Assembly: GCA_012838945.1 (NCBI GenBank)
Contig: DUOG01000069.1
Span: forward strand, 1 to 44,083
Source of the DNA: Acholeplasmataceae bacterium
GTDB taxonomy: Bacteria; Bacillota_I; Bacilli_A; ML615J-28; CAG-313
Direction of reading: 5' to 3'
DNA length: 44,083 bases
The notes below the pieces were generated by a model. The model was not told the DNA's origin. It did no database searches and saw nothing but the letters and a program-made list of their open reading frames with translations. Below, piece by piece: positions 8,657 through 15,652 of the stretch. Position numbers and translations under genes: made by a program. Positions within the stretch are counted from its first letter, which is position 1, and each line of letters opens with the position of its first letter.

Positions 8657-9467
8657 TTATCATACCCACACTAAATTGTGTGGGCATGCGATTGGGATGT
8701 CAGAAGACTATGTGAAACAAGCGTTAGAGAGGGGCTTTCTAGAAATCGGCATTTCTGACCATGGCCCAATTCCTCGCTCATGGATGTCACCAGAGACCTA
8801 TGATGCGATGTGGCTTTCCCGTCAAATGGACTTTGAAATGTATAAAGAAATCTATTTACCCGACCTTGAAAGAACGATTAAAAAGTATGGTCATTTAATT
8901 AAGATTTATAAAGGTGTGGAAATTGAATATATTGAGGGCTATGATGATTATTATCAAGCATTACTAAAAGATCTTGATTATCTAGCTTTAGGAATGCATT
9001 TCTTTAAATATAAGGGTAAGTTTTGTAATACCTATGAAGAAATGGATATAGAACTTCTCAAACAGTATGCCCTTACTGCCCAAAAGGCAATGGAAAGTGG
9101 GCTCTTTAAGATTTTTGTTCATCCAGATCTTTTCATGTATAACTATGTATTGACCGAAAGTCCACTTGTTTTTGATGAGATTTGCGAAGAAGTTGCTAAA
9201 GATATAATTGAAGCTGCTATTAAAAATGATGTCTACCTAGAAGTAAATGCTGGGGGAGTAGCTAAAGGAAAAATCAGCAAAGATCTTGATGAATACTATT
9301 ATCCTCGTAGTGAATTTTGGAAAATAGTAAAAAGATATCCTGAAGCTAAAGTAATCATTGGATGTGATGCTCACAAACCATCTGCATTAGACGATGATGC
9401 CCTACTTGACACTTTAAAATTTGTTGAAGAAATTGGCTTAAAAGTAGAATCAAAAGTGATGTTTTAA
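8637..9467 (+). CDS. PHP-domain phosphatase, histidinol-phosphatase (HisK) family
   Basis: Metal-dependent PHP-fold hydrolase. The metal-site motifs are all seen: NYHTHTKLCGH, GISDHGPIP, GVEIEYIEGY, LGMHFF, FVHPDLF, EVNAGG and GCDAHKP. HisK of Bacillus has the same pattern, but no other histidine genes are nearby, and the gene overlaps the agmatinase gene by 20 bases, so its physiological substrate may be another phosphate ester linked to amino-acid or polyamine metabolism. The start is uncertain: ATG 8628 and ATG 8637 are in frame and neither has a clear SD; 8637 puts the first metal motif at the usual distance from the N terminus. Confidence 0.82.
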   Translation: MKKIIANYHTHTKLCGHAIGMSEDYVKQALERGFLEIGISDHGPIPRSWMSPETYDAMWLSRQMDFEMYKEIYLPDLERTIKKYGHLIKIYKGVEIEYIEGYDDYYQALLKDLDYLALGMHFFKYKGKFCNTYEEMDIELLKQYALTAQKAMESGLFKIFVHPDLFMYNYVLTESPLVFDEICEEVAKDIIEAAIKNDVYLEVNAGGVAKGKISKDLDEYYYPRSEFWKIVKRYPEAKVIIGCDAHKPSALDDDALLDTLKFVEEIGLKVESKVMF

Positions 9468-9507
9468 GAGATTGTTATTAAAAATATAACAATCTCTTTT
9501 TGTTTTT
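9467..9507 (+). terminator. intrinsic terminator of the decarboxylase-agmatinase-PHP operon
   Basis: AGAGATTGTTAT and ATAACAATCTCT form a perfect 12-bp stem, followed by TTTTGTTTTT. Confidence 0.9.
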
Positions 9508-9508
9508 A

Positions 9509-9571
9509 TTAATAAAATTAATTTAAATATTAAAAAAATTAATTATTAAATTAAAATAATTAATAAATATC
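9509..9571. promoter_or_regulatory. AT-only UP-element-like tract
   Basis: About 60 bases between the terminator and the next -35 box consist almost only of A and T, with repeated TTAATT/AATTAA and TTAATAAA words. Position and composition fit an UP element contacted by the RNA polymerase alpha subunit, or a site for an AT-binding protein. This is inferred from composition only. Confidence 0.45.
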
Positions 9572-9600
9572 TTGACATTATTAATTTAAAAGTGTATTAT
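9572..9600 (+). promoter_or_regulatory. sigma-A promoter of the SHOCT-like/DUF2089 cluster
   Basis: Perfect -35 TTGACA (9572-9577), 17-bp spacer, -10 TATTAT (9595-9600). It drives the four small genes downstream. Confidence 0.85.
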
Positions 9601-9656
9601 ATTGGTGTATAAATAAGAAATGGAACATATAATACTAGTAAATGGCGGTGGTTTGA

Positions 9657-9992
9657 ATGAATTATGAGAAAATATTAAAGAAAGTAGAAGAGAATAAACT
9701 TGATCCTCAAGAAGCATTTGAAAAACTCTATGTGAAAGAAGTAGTCTTACCAAAAGCACGCTTTGTTAAGTTAAAGATAAATATTTTAGATAGTCCAGGA
9801 ACAACAGCATTCTTGAAGGTATTATTTTGTTTACCGCTCCCTATCTTTTTTGTAAAAAGTTTGGTTAAACTTGCTAGAAAGGATATGGGGGATGAAACCT
9901 ATGAACTTGTAAGTGAGTTGCTTGGGTATGCTAAAGGTGCATCAGTTATGGTAGATTCTGATGAAATTAAAGTAGATATTAAAGTATCTTAA
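9657..9992 (+). CDS. small SHOCT-like module protein, first of cluster
   Basis: A 111-aa protein of unknown function. Its first 28 residues (KILKKVEENKLDPQEAFEKL) carry the short helical hairpin also found in the three genes that follow. The remainder has a beta-type start (ARFVKLKINILDS), a hydrophobic middle (VLFCLPLPIFFVKSLVKLA) where the paralogues have a shorter PL-x-L(I/L) segment, and an end (KGASVMVDSDEIKVDIKV) that matches the paralogues' GELVNIKSSDGDTVVINV. It is therefore a divergent member of the same two-domain family. The hydrophobic segment could touch the membrane. A DUF2089 gene follows 13 bases later. The SD is weak (GGCGGTGG). Confidence 0.75.
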   Translation: MNYEKILKKVEENKLDPQEAFEKLYVKEVVLPKARFVKLKINILDSPGTTAFLKVLFCLPLPIFFVKSLVKLARKDMGDETYELVSELLGYAKGASVMVDSDEIKVDIKVS

Positions 9993-10005
9993 AGGGGGTT
10001 AAAAA

Positions 10006-10371
10006 TTGAGAAAAGTAGTTATTCCTAAATGTCCAATCTGTAGTAGTGATTTAAAAGTTGCCAAACTTTATTGTCACCATTGCCATACAGAAATTAATGG
10101 CGATTTTGATTTACCTGATTTTACTCATCTCACACCATCTCAATTACAATTTATTGGGGTGTTTTTGAAAAATCAAGGTAGTATCAAAGGGGTGGAAAAA
10201 GATTTAAACATATCTTACCCAACCGTCAAAAAGATGTTATCAGAGATTCTTCAGGTATTAGGTTATGAAGTGGTTGTTGAAAGAACCGCTGACCGCTCAG
10301 AGATCTTAGATAAAATAGCTCGTGGTGAGCTTACCGCTGATGAAGCACTTGAACAACTTAAAAACTTATAG
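10006..10371 (+). CDS. DUF2089 family protein: zinc ribbon, HTH and C-terminal SHOCT-like module
   Basis: A probable DNA-binding regulator of 121 aa starting at TTG after AAAGGGGG. An N-terminal zinc ribbon has CPIC (Cys9, Cys12) and CHHC (Cys23, Cys26). Residues about 45-90 (LTPSQLQFIGVFLKNQGSIKGVEKDLNISYPTVKKML) read as a helix-turn-helix of the kind that follows DNA-binding ribbons. The last 24 residues (EILDKIARGELTADEALEQL) repeat the helical module that starts the neighbouring proteins, which suggests they oligomerise through it. The fold is known for the family; regulation of its own cluster is an inference. Confidence 0.85.
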   Translation: MRKVVIPKCPICSSDLKVAKLYCHHCHTEINGDFDLPDFTHLTPSQLQFIGVFLKNQGSIKGVEKDLNISYPTVKKMLSEILQVLGYEVVVERTADRSEILDKIARGELTADEALEQLKNL

Positions 10372-10380
10372 GAGGAAATT

Positions 10381-10746
10381 ATGAACGAAAGAGTAAAAAT
10401 TCTTGAAATGTTACAACAAGGAATTATTTCGGTGGAGGAAGCCGAAAAACTATTGAGAGCAATTGATGAAAATGTAGTTGAAGTAAAAGAAGTTCAAACT
10501 GCAGGAAAAATTCTCAATATAGATATAAATAGTTCTGATGGTGATGTCGTTAAGGTTAAATTACCACTTAATCTAATTCGCCTACTAAACGGTAAAAACA
10601 TCTCCATCGGTAATGGTAAAGCAAATGATGTTATGAGCCAAATTGATTTTGATCAATTAATGGCGATGATTGAAAGTGGAGCTGTTGGTGAACTAGTTAA
10701 TATAAAATCATCAGATGGTGACACAGTTGTCATTAATGTTCAATAA
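10381..10746 (+). CDS. SHOCT-like module protein, third of cluster
   Basis: A 121-aa cytoplasmic-looking protein. Residues 1-30 (VKILEMLQQGIISVEEAEKLLRAI) form the helical module typical of YvlB-type proteins. Residues about 42-121 form an alpha/beta domain: KILNIDINSSDGDVVKVKLPLNLIRLL, a variable glycine-rich stretch, QIDFDQLMAMIESGAVGELVNIKSSDGDTVVINV. The next gene has the same architecture. It begins 9 bases after the DUF2089 stop with a clear AGGAGG site. No catalytic residues stand out. Function is unknown; a regulatory or scaffolding partner of the DUF2089 protein is a reasonable guess. Confidence 0.8.
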   Translation: MNERVKILEMLQQGIISVEEAEKLLRAIDENVVEVKEVQTAGKILNIDINSSDGDVVKVKLPLNLIRLLNGKNISIGNGKANDVMSQIDFDQLMAMIESGAVGELVNIKSSDGDTVVINVQ

Positions 10747-10755
10747 ATAGGCAAT

Positions 10756-10796
10756 AAAACCTTCTCTTTTTAATATGATAAAAAGAGGAGGTTTTT
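10756..10796 (+). terminator. terminator-like hairpin that contains the next gene's ribosome site
   Basis: AAAACCTTCTCTTTTTA (10756-10772) pairs with TAAAAAGAGGAGGTTTT (10779-10795): 17 pairs with a single G-U wobble and a 6-base loop, ending in a T-run. The 3' arm holds GAGGAGG (10785-10791), the only good SD for the ATG at 10802. The same RNA can thus end transcription or hide the ribosome site. Confidence 0.75.
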
Positions 10797-10801
10797 AATA
10801 A

Positions 10802-11149
10802 ATGAATGAACAAAGAAAAGTATTACAATTACTGAGTGAGGGGAAGGTTACGGTTACTAAAGCAGAGAGTTTGTTAAAGCAATTACAGGAAAACAAGCCT
10901 ATAGAAAAGCAACTCTCAATTCTTGTTGTGGGTAGTGATGGTGAAAGAGCCAGTTTTAATATCCCACTAAGTGTTCTGTCACTCTTAAAAGGGAATCTTG
11001 TTAGTCTTGATTCAATACATGCGATTAAAGATATTTTAAAAGAGATAAATTTAGAGAGGTTAATCCATGAAATTGAAAGAAAGGTTGCGGGGGAAGTTGC
11101 TAATATCAAAACGGCTCGGGGCGATCAGTTAATTATTAATATAAAATAA
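10802..11149 (+). CDS. SHOCT-like module protein, fourth of cluster
   Basis: A 115-aa paralogue of the preceding protein: N-terminal helical module (KVLQLLSEGKVTVTKAESLLKQL), then KQLSILVVGSDGERASFNIPLSVLSLLKG and EINLERLIHEIERKVAGEVANIKTARGDQLIINI. Its SD lies in the 3' arm of the long hairpin between the two genes, and no separate promoter is visible, so its expression should depend on read-through and on opening that hairpin. The C-terminal domain keeps the same spacing as its neighbour, pointing to tandem duplication. Function unknown. Confidence 0.78.
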   Translation: MNEQRKVLQLLSEGKVTVTKAESLLKQLQENKPIEKQLSILVVGSDGERASFNIPLSVLSLLKGNLVSLDSIHAIKDILKEINLERLIHEIERKVAGEVANIKTARGDQLIINIK

Positions 11150-11162
11150 TAATTCATAGAAG

Positions 11163-11191
11163 TTGATAAATTAGATGGATAAGAGTATAAT
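11163..11191 (+). promoter_or_regulatory. sigma-A promoter of the aminopeptidase gene
   Basis: -35 TTGATA (11163-11168), 17-bp spacer, -10 TATAAT (11186-11191), followed by AGGAGG and the ATG at 11218. Confidence 0.85.
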
Positions 11192-11217
11192 AAATATAAT
11201 AGTAAATAGGAGGAATT

Positions 11218-12654
11218 ATGTACAAAAAGATTAAGGAACTTAGTAACAATATTCAAGGCGAATTAATTTTAGGTATTTTTGGTGATGGTACTCTAAATAG
11301 TGAAATAGCACTTGGAGACCATATTGAAGGATTAATTAAAAATCAAAAGATTAGTACTAAACTAGGAAAAGTGACAACTATTTTTCCTACGGGAGTGGAA
11401 AACCTTGAAAAGATTCATTTCATTGGTTTAGGCGAAAAAGACAAATATGATTTAAATAAAGTAGCTACCGCTGCCCGTGATATCAAATACACTTTAGGGA
11501 AAGATTTAATTGTTGACACTAAGTCATTTATTGCAAATGACTTAACGGAAATTGAAGTAGTTAAAGCTTTGATTTACACGATTGACTTTTACAACTACCA
11601 ATACCTAGAGTGCAAAAGCAAACCAGAATATCAAGAAGTAAATATTAGTTTTATCACTAATATCAGTTGTGAAGCGTTTGATGAGTTTGTCAATATTTGT
11701 GAAGCTCTAAAAAACACTCGCGATTTAGTTAATAAACCATATAACTATTTAAATGTTAATGATTTAGTAAAATACGTTGAAGATTTAGTAAAGAAACTTA
11801 ATAATGATAAGTTTAAATTAAGAGTCTACACAAAAGAAGAATGTGAAGCAATGGGAATGAATGCTTTCTTAGGAGTAAACAAGGGTTCGGATATCCCTGC
11901 TCGTCTAATCTACTTGACTTATGAAGGAAGCAATGATGAACCAATCACTTTGGTTGGTAAAGGCTTAATGTTTGACACAGGTGGTTATTCCCTTAAGACT
12001 AAAATGAACACGATGAAGTGTGATATGGGTGGTGCCGCAACCGTACTTGGAGTAATGGAAGCAGTAGTTAAAAATAACTTACCGGTTAATTTAAGAGTTG
12101 TGATTGCTGCGACAGATAATAAAGTTAATTCAGGTGCTATTTTACCAGATGATGTCCTCACAGCAATGGACGGTCAAACTATTGAAATCGAGTCAACTGA
12201 TGCCGAAGGTCGTTTGACTTTAGCCGATGCAATTTGTTTTGCTCAACAAGAAGGATCAAAAGTTGTAATTGATGTGGCTACTTTAACTGGTGCAGTTGTC
12301 GTTGCCCTTGGTGATTATACTACTGGTCTATTTGGCAATGACCAAGAACTAGTTGATAAGATTCTTAACTCGGCTAAAGAAGAAAACGAAAGCCTATGGC
12401 AACTACCAATTACTGATCATATTCGTGATCGAGTTCGTAAGAGTCCAGTCGCTGACTTGATTAACTCAACCGGTCGAGATATGGGTGCCAGTGGTGCAGC
12501 TGCTTTCTTAGAAGCTTTTGTCAAACCAGAAACTAAATGGTTACATTTAGATATCGCAGGAACCGCTTTTACTACTTCTCCGAGATATCGTGAGCCTTAT
12601 GGTGCAACTGGTGCCATGGTAAGAACTCTATACAATTTTGTGAAAAAGAATTAG
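11218..12654 (+). CDS. pepA: leucyl aminopeptidase (M17 family)
   Basis: Cytosolic two-metal aminopeptidase that removes N-terminal residues from peptides. The catalytic domain shows the M17 metal and active-site motifs: LVGKGLMFDTGGYSLK (lysine and first aspartate), MKCDMGGAATVLG, and the signature STDAEGRLTLADA; VDVATLTGAVVVALG and the C-terminal GASGAAAFLEAFV also match. The N-terminal half is the divergent regulatory domain typical of the family. At 478 aa it is about normal length. It has its own promoter and terminator, so it is monocistronic. Peptide turnover is the likely role. Confidence 0.93.
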   Translation: MYKKIKELSNNIQGELILGIFGDGTLNSEIALGDHIEGLIKNQKISTKLGKVTTIFPTGVENLEKIHFIGLGEKDKYDLNKVATAARDIKYTLGKDLIVDTKSFIANDLTEIEVVKALIYTIDFYNYQYLECKSKPEYQEVNISFITNISCEAFDEFVNICEALKNTRDLVNKPYNYLNVNDLVKYVEDLVKKLNNDKFKLRVYTKEECEAMGMNAFLGVNKGSDIPARLIYLTYEGSNDEPITLVGKGLMFDTGGYSLKTKMNTMKCDMGGAATVLGVMEAVVKNNLPVNLRVVIAATDNKVNSGAILPDDVLTAMDGQTIEIESTDAEGRLTLADAICFAQQEGSKVVIDVATLTGAVVVALGDYTTGLFGNDQELVDKILNSAKEENESLWQLPITDHIRDRVRKSPVADLINSTGRDMGASGAAAFLEAFVKPETKWLHLDIAGTAFTTSPRYREPYGATGAMVRTLYNFVKKN

Positions 12655-12663
12655 TTTGAGATA

Positions 12664-12724
12664 GAGGGAATATGCTTTTTAAAACTTTTGTTTTGAAAAG
12701 TTTTGATTCCTTCTTTTCTTGTGT
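12664..12724 (+). terminator. two-part terminator after the aminopeptidase gene
   Basis: An outer stem GAGGGAAT/ATTCCTTC (one G-U pair) encloses an inner stem AAAACTTTT/AAAAGTTTT, followed by TTTTCTTGTG. The inner stem is AT-only, so strength is uncertain. Confidence 0.55.
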
Positions 12725-12793
12725 TTTATTGGATTTTTTAACAAAACCCTCACGTTTTAATCATAAAAATGTGAAAAATATAAACATTTGTTG

Positions 12794-12832
12794 AATATTC
12801 AAATTGATTAAATTTGAATATTAGAGTATAAT
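12794..12832 (+). promoter_or_regulatory. promoter embedded in a perfect palindromic operator
   Basis: AATATTCAAATT (12794-12805) and AATTTGAATATT (12811-12822) are perfect 12-bp inverted repeats with a 5-base gap. The candidate -35 TTGATT (12804-12809) sits in the centre and the -10 TATAAT (12827-12832) begins five bases past the right arm, with 17-bp spacing. A dimeric repressor bound here would block RNA polymerase, so the downstream potassium operon is probably repressed by an unidentified regulator. Confidence 0.75.
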
Positions 12833-12865
12833 AAAACTGAATTAATATAGAAAAAAGAGGTAAAT

Positions 12866-13297
12866 ATGATTTTAAAAAGTCGTCGTCAAGTATTTATTGT
12901 TGGTTGTAGTACGATGGGAGCATATATAGCCGGCAATTTATCACGCAAAGGTGATAATGTTATTATCATTGATAAAGATGCTACCGCTTTTCAAAACCTT
13001 CCTTCATACTATAGTGGTTTTCAAATTGAGGCCGATGGAACTGACATTGATGCTTTAAAAGAAGCGGGTATTGAATCAGCTGATTTAGTCGTGGTAGCCA
13101 CCAATAGTGATAATGTAAATATTATGATAGCTGAAGTATCTTCCAAAATATTTGGAATAAAAAATGTGATTATTCGACTTGATAGTCTTAAAAAAGGTGA
13201 TATTATAGATGATCCTAATATCAAGATTATCTTCCCATCAGCCTTAACGCTCGATTATTTCTTTGAATTAACCAAACAAGAGGGGGATGACAAATGA
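12866..13297 (+). CDS. TrkA-type RCK_N protein, short form
   Basis: Cytoplasmic regulatory subunit of the potassium transporter encoded two genes downstream. It is a single Rossmann RCK_N domain: VFIVGCSTMGAYIAGNL (nucleotide-binding glycine loop), VIIIDKD with the acidic residue that binds the ribose, DGTDIDALKEAGIESADLVVVATNSDNVN. At 143 aa it lacks the C-terminal TrkA_C domain carried by the next protein. Its stop overlaps the next start by four bases, and the two probably assemble into a mixed RCK ring under TrkH. The operon is preceded by the palindromic promoter. Confidence 0.85.
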   Translation: MILKSRRQVFIVGCSTMGAYIAGNLSRKGDNVIIIDKDATAFQNLPSYYSGFQIEADGTDIDALKEAGIESADLVVVATNSDNVNIMIAEVSSKIFGIKNVIIRLDSLKKGDIIDDPNIKIIFPSALTLDYFFELTKQEGDDK

Positions 13298-13959
13298 AAA
13301 TAGTAGTAGCAGGTGGCCAAAATAAAGCAGACTTCTTAATTGGACTATTACTTGAGAAAAAACACAAAATAAAGATTATAAATGATAATGCTGATTATGG
13401 AACTTATCTTGCTAAAAAGTATGGAGTACCAGTTTTCATTAATGATCCCTCTGATCATGAAAGTCTAGAAGAAGCTGACATATATGATTATGATTTATTA
13501 ATTGCTTTAACCCCAAGTGATGCTGATAACTTAGTTATTTGTAAAACTGCCCGAAAACTTTTTAATGTGAAAAAGGTGGTTGCTATTGTCAGTAACCCTC
13601 GGAGTGTAGATGTGTTTAAAGCCCTGGGGATTAATACTGCCATTAGTGCAACCTATATGGTAGCAAAGATGATTGAGCAAGCTTCAACTTTTGAATCAAT
13701 TGTGAATACTTTAATGATTGAATCCGATAAGATTGCTATTACTGATGTGATTGTAAATAGTACTTCCCCTTTAATTAATAGAGCCTTGAAAGATATAAAA
13801 TTTAGTAGAGGGATAACAATCGGTTGTATTTTACGTGATTTAAACGTTGTGATTCCTAAAGGGGATACGACCATTATGGAAAATGATAAACTATTGATTA
13901 TCTCTGAAGCCAATAAGCAGGATGAAGTTCTAGAAGCTGTGTTTGGTAAAAAAGCATGA
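13294..13959 (+). CDS. TrkA-type protein with RCK_N and TrkA_C domains
   Basis: Second regulatory subunit for the potassium transporter, 221 aa. Residues about 1-130 form an RCK_N fold, but the glycine loop is altered (VAGGQNKADFLIG), so nucleotide binding may be weak or different. Residues about 145-216 are a TrkA_C domain (DKIAITDVIVNSTSPLINRALKDIKFSRGITIGCILRDLNVVIPKGDTTIMENDKLLIIS), a ligand-sensing module in known relatives. It overlaps the short RCK gene by 4 bases and trkH by 4 bases, which argues for a fixed complex. Known single-chain TrkA proteins contain two such units in one polypeptide; here they are split. Confidence 0.87.
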   Translation: MKIVVAGGQNKADFLIGLLLEKKHKIKIINDNADYGTYLAKKYGVPVFINDPSDHESLEEADIYDYDLLIALTPSDADNLVICKTARKLFNVKKVVAIVSNPRSVDVFKALGINTAISATYMVAKMIEQASTFESIVNTLMIESDKIAITDVIVNSTSPLINRALKDIKFSRGITIGCILRDLNVVIPKGDTTIMENDKLLIISEANKQDEVLEAVFGKKA

Positions 13960-15476
13960 CCGAAGTTCAGGTTAAACAAGCAAGTGGCTATCGTTTAGTC
14001 ATTGGCTATTTAGGAATTATTACAATTTTTATTGGAATTATTATCTTACTTCCATTGTTGGCTTTGGTGTTCTTTCCTGAAGAAAGCGGTTATGCCCTAA
14101 ACTTTCTAATACCTGGAATCCTAGCTATTTTGATAGGTTTTGGTGGTTATTCCTTCATACATAAACGGGAGAAGGGAAGGTTACATTTACACCATGATGC
14201 CATCATTGTGTTTTTCTCATGGGTCCTAGCAATCCTGTTTTCTTCCTTTCCGATGTATCTCTTAGGTGAATATTCTTTTAGTGAATCGTTCTTTGAAATG
14301 ACTAGTGGATGGACAACCACAGGATTTACCATTGTCAATTTTGATACCTTACCTAAGATTTATTTTCTATACCGTAGCATTTCCCACTTCTTTGGGGGGA
14401 TTGGGTTAATCCTAGTTATGCTTTCCGCTTTATCGGATACCTTTGGTATGAAGTTATATAATGCTGAAGGACATTTGGATAAATTGATGCCAAACCTGGC
14501 TAAATCCACTAGAATCATCTTCACCATTTATTCAGGGTTTATTGTGATGGGGATGCTCTTATATCGAATCTTTGGTATGTCATGGTTTGATGCAATTAAT
14601 CATTCGATTGCATCGGTAGCGACAGGTGGTTTTTCCACAAAAGCTGATAGCATAATGGCATTTGAATCAATTCTTAATCCAGGAAACTACTTAGCAATTC
14701 AAGTTGTAACAATTATCTTAATGTTACTTGGAAGTATCAACTTCTTAGCACATCTAATGATTATCACTGGTAAATTCAAACGATTCTTTAAAGATTCAGA
14801 AAATAGAACCTATTTTAGTATCATTGCTATACTAGTTATAATTGTAACGCTTATATCGGTTAGTTCAAAAATCAGCTTTAAAGAAGGGTTTATGACATCA
14901 CTATTTATGGTTATTTCCTCAATCTCTACTACCGGTTATTCAATCGTTCCGACCTTGGCAGGTCTTGGGCCCTTCATCATTTTTGTTTTGATGATCGCAA
15001 TGTTTATTGGTGGTGAGTCTGGTTCAACCTCTGGGGGAACCAAAGTGTACCGAATCGATATACTGTTTAGAAGCTTTTACTACCATTTACGTAATCGTTT
15101 TGTTGCTAGTAAAAACATTAAACGCTTTGATTATATCCACAAATTATCAGGAAAAGAAGTAATTGATCATTCAAAATTTACTGAAATTGCAATCTTTGCT
15201 TTCACAATGATTGTGATTATTGTAGTCGGATCGATGGTATTTTTGTCTCAAGGATATTCTTTTGAAGAATCATTATTTGAGGCTTTATCATCAGTTACGA
15301 ACACCGGTCTATCATCTGGAATAATCAAACAGGGGGTTAGTCCCGTTGTTTTATGGACTAGTACCATTGGGATGATTTTAGGTCGTCTTGAGATTTTTAT
15401 TGTCTTTATTGCCTTGATTAAATTATCTAAAGATGGACTTTCTGGCTTCACAAAATCTAAAAAATTAACTAAATAA
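13956..15476 (+). CDS. TrkH/KtrB-family potassium uptake membrane protein
   Basis: Potassium-translocating membrane subunit, 506 aa. Four selectivity-filter segments are visible in order: SGWTTTGFT, ASVATGGFSTKAD, SSISTTGYSIV and SSVTNTGLSSG, each with the conserved glycine, between pairs of hydrophobic helices. The loop sequence HFFGGIGLILVML and the ESGSTSGGTKVYR motif are family signatures. With the two RCK genes it forms a complete Trk/Ktr uptake system in one overlapping operon. TrkH rather than KtrB is favoured by length and the TrkA partners. A terminator follows. Confidence 0.92.
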   Translation: MTEVQVKQASGYRLVIGYLGIITIFIGIIILLPLLALVFFPEESGYALNFLIPGILAILIGFGGYSFIHKREKGRLHLHHDAIIVFFSWVLAILFSSFPMYLLGEYSFSESFFEMTSGWTTTGFTIVNFDTLPKIYFLYRSISHFFGGIGLILVMLSALSDTFGMKLYNAEGHLDKLMPNLAKSTRIIFTIYSGFIVMGMLLYRIFGMSWFDAINHSIASVATGGFSTKADSIMAFESILNPGNYLAIQVVTIILMLLGSINFLAHLMIITGKFKRFFKDSENRTYFSIIAILVIIVTLISVSSKISFKEGFMTSLFMVISSISTTGYSIVPTLAGLGPFIIFVLMIAMFIGGESGSTSGGTKVYRIDILFRSFYYHLRNRFVASKNIKRFDYIHKLSGKEVIDHSKFTEIAIFAFTMIVIIVVGSMVFLSQGYSFEESLFEALSSVTNTGLSSGIIKQGVSPVVLWTSTIGMILGRLEIFIVFIALIKLSKDGLSGFTKSKKLTK

Positions 15477-15518
15477 ACGGAAATAATGGCTTGATAAAAA
15501 TATATTATTTAACTTTAT

Positions 15519-15544
15519 AACACACCTTTTTAAGGTGTGTTTTC
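15519..15544 (+). terminator. intrinsic terminator of the potassium operon
   Basis: AACACACC and GGTGTGTT form an 8-bp stem around TTTTTAA, followed by a short T-run. Confidence 0.8.
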
Positions 15545-15652
15545 TGTGGTAAAATTTACTTTTATCTTTTCTTTCTTTAATTCTATGTAAAAGTTTTCAT
15601 TTATGATATAATTATTATAGATTATAATTAACTATTTAGGAGAGAGGGTAAT

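Noticed and set aside
9509-9571. AT-rich tract as a replication origin or CRISPR leader
   Set aside because: There are no DnaA boxes, no repeat-spacer pattern and no associated genes; UP-element-like composition is the simpler reading.
12724-12793. c-di-AMP (ydaO-type) riboswitch upstream of the potassium operon
   Set aside because: The conserved core is absent, and the promoter lies too close to the start codon to leave room for an aptamer.
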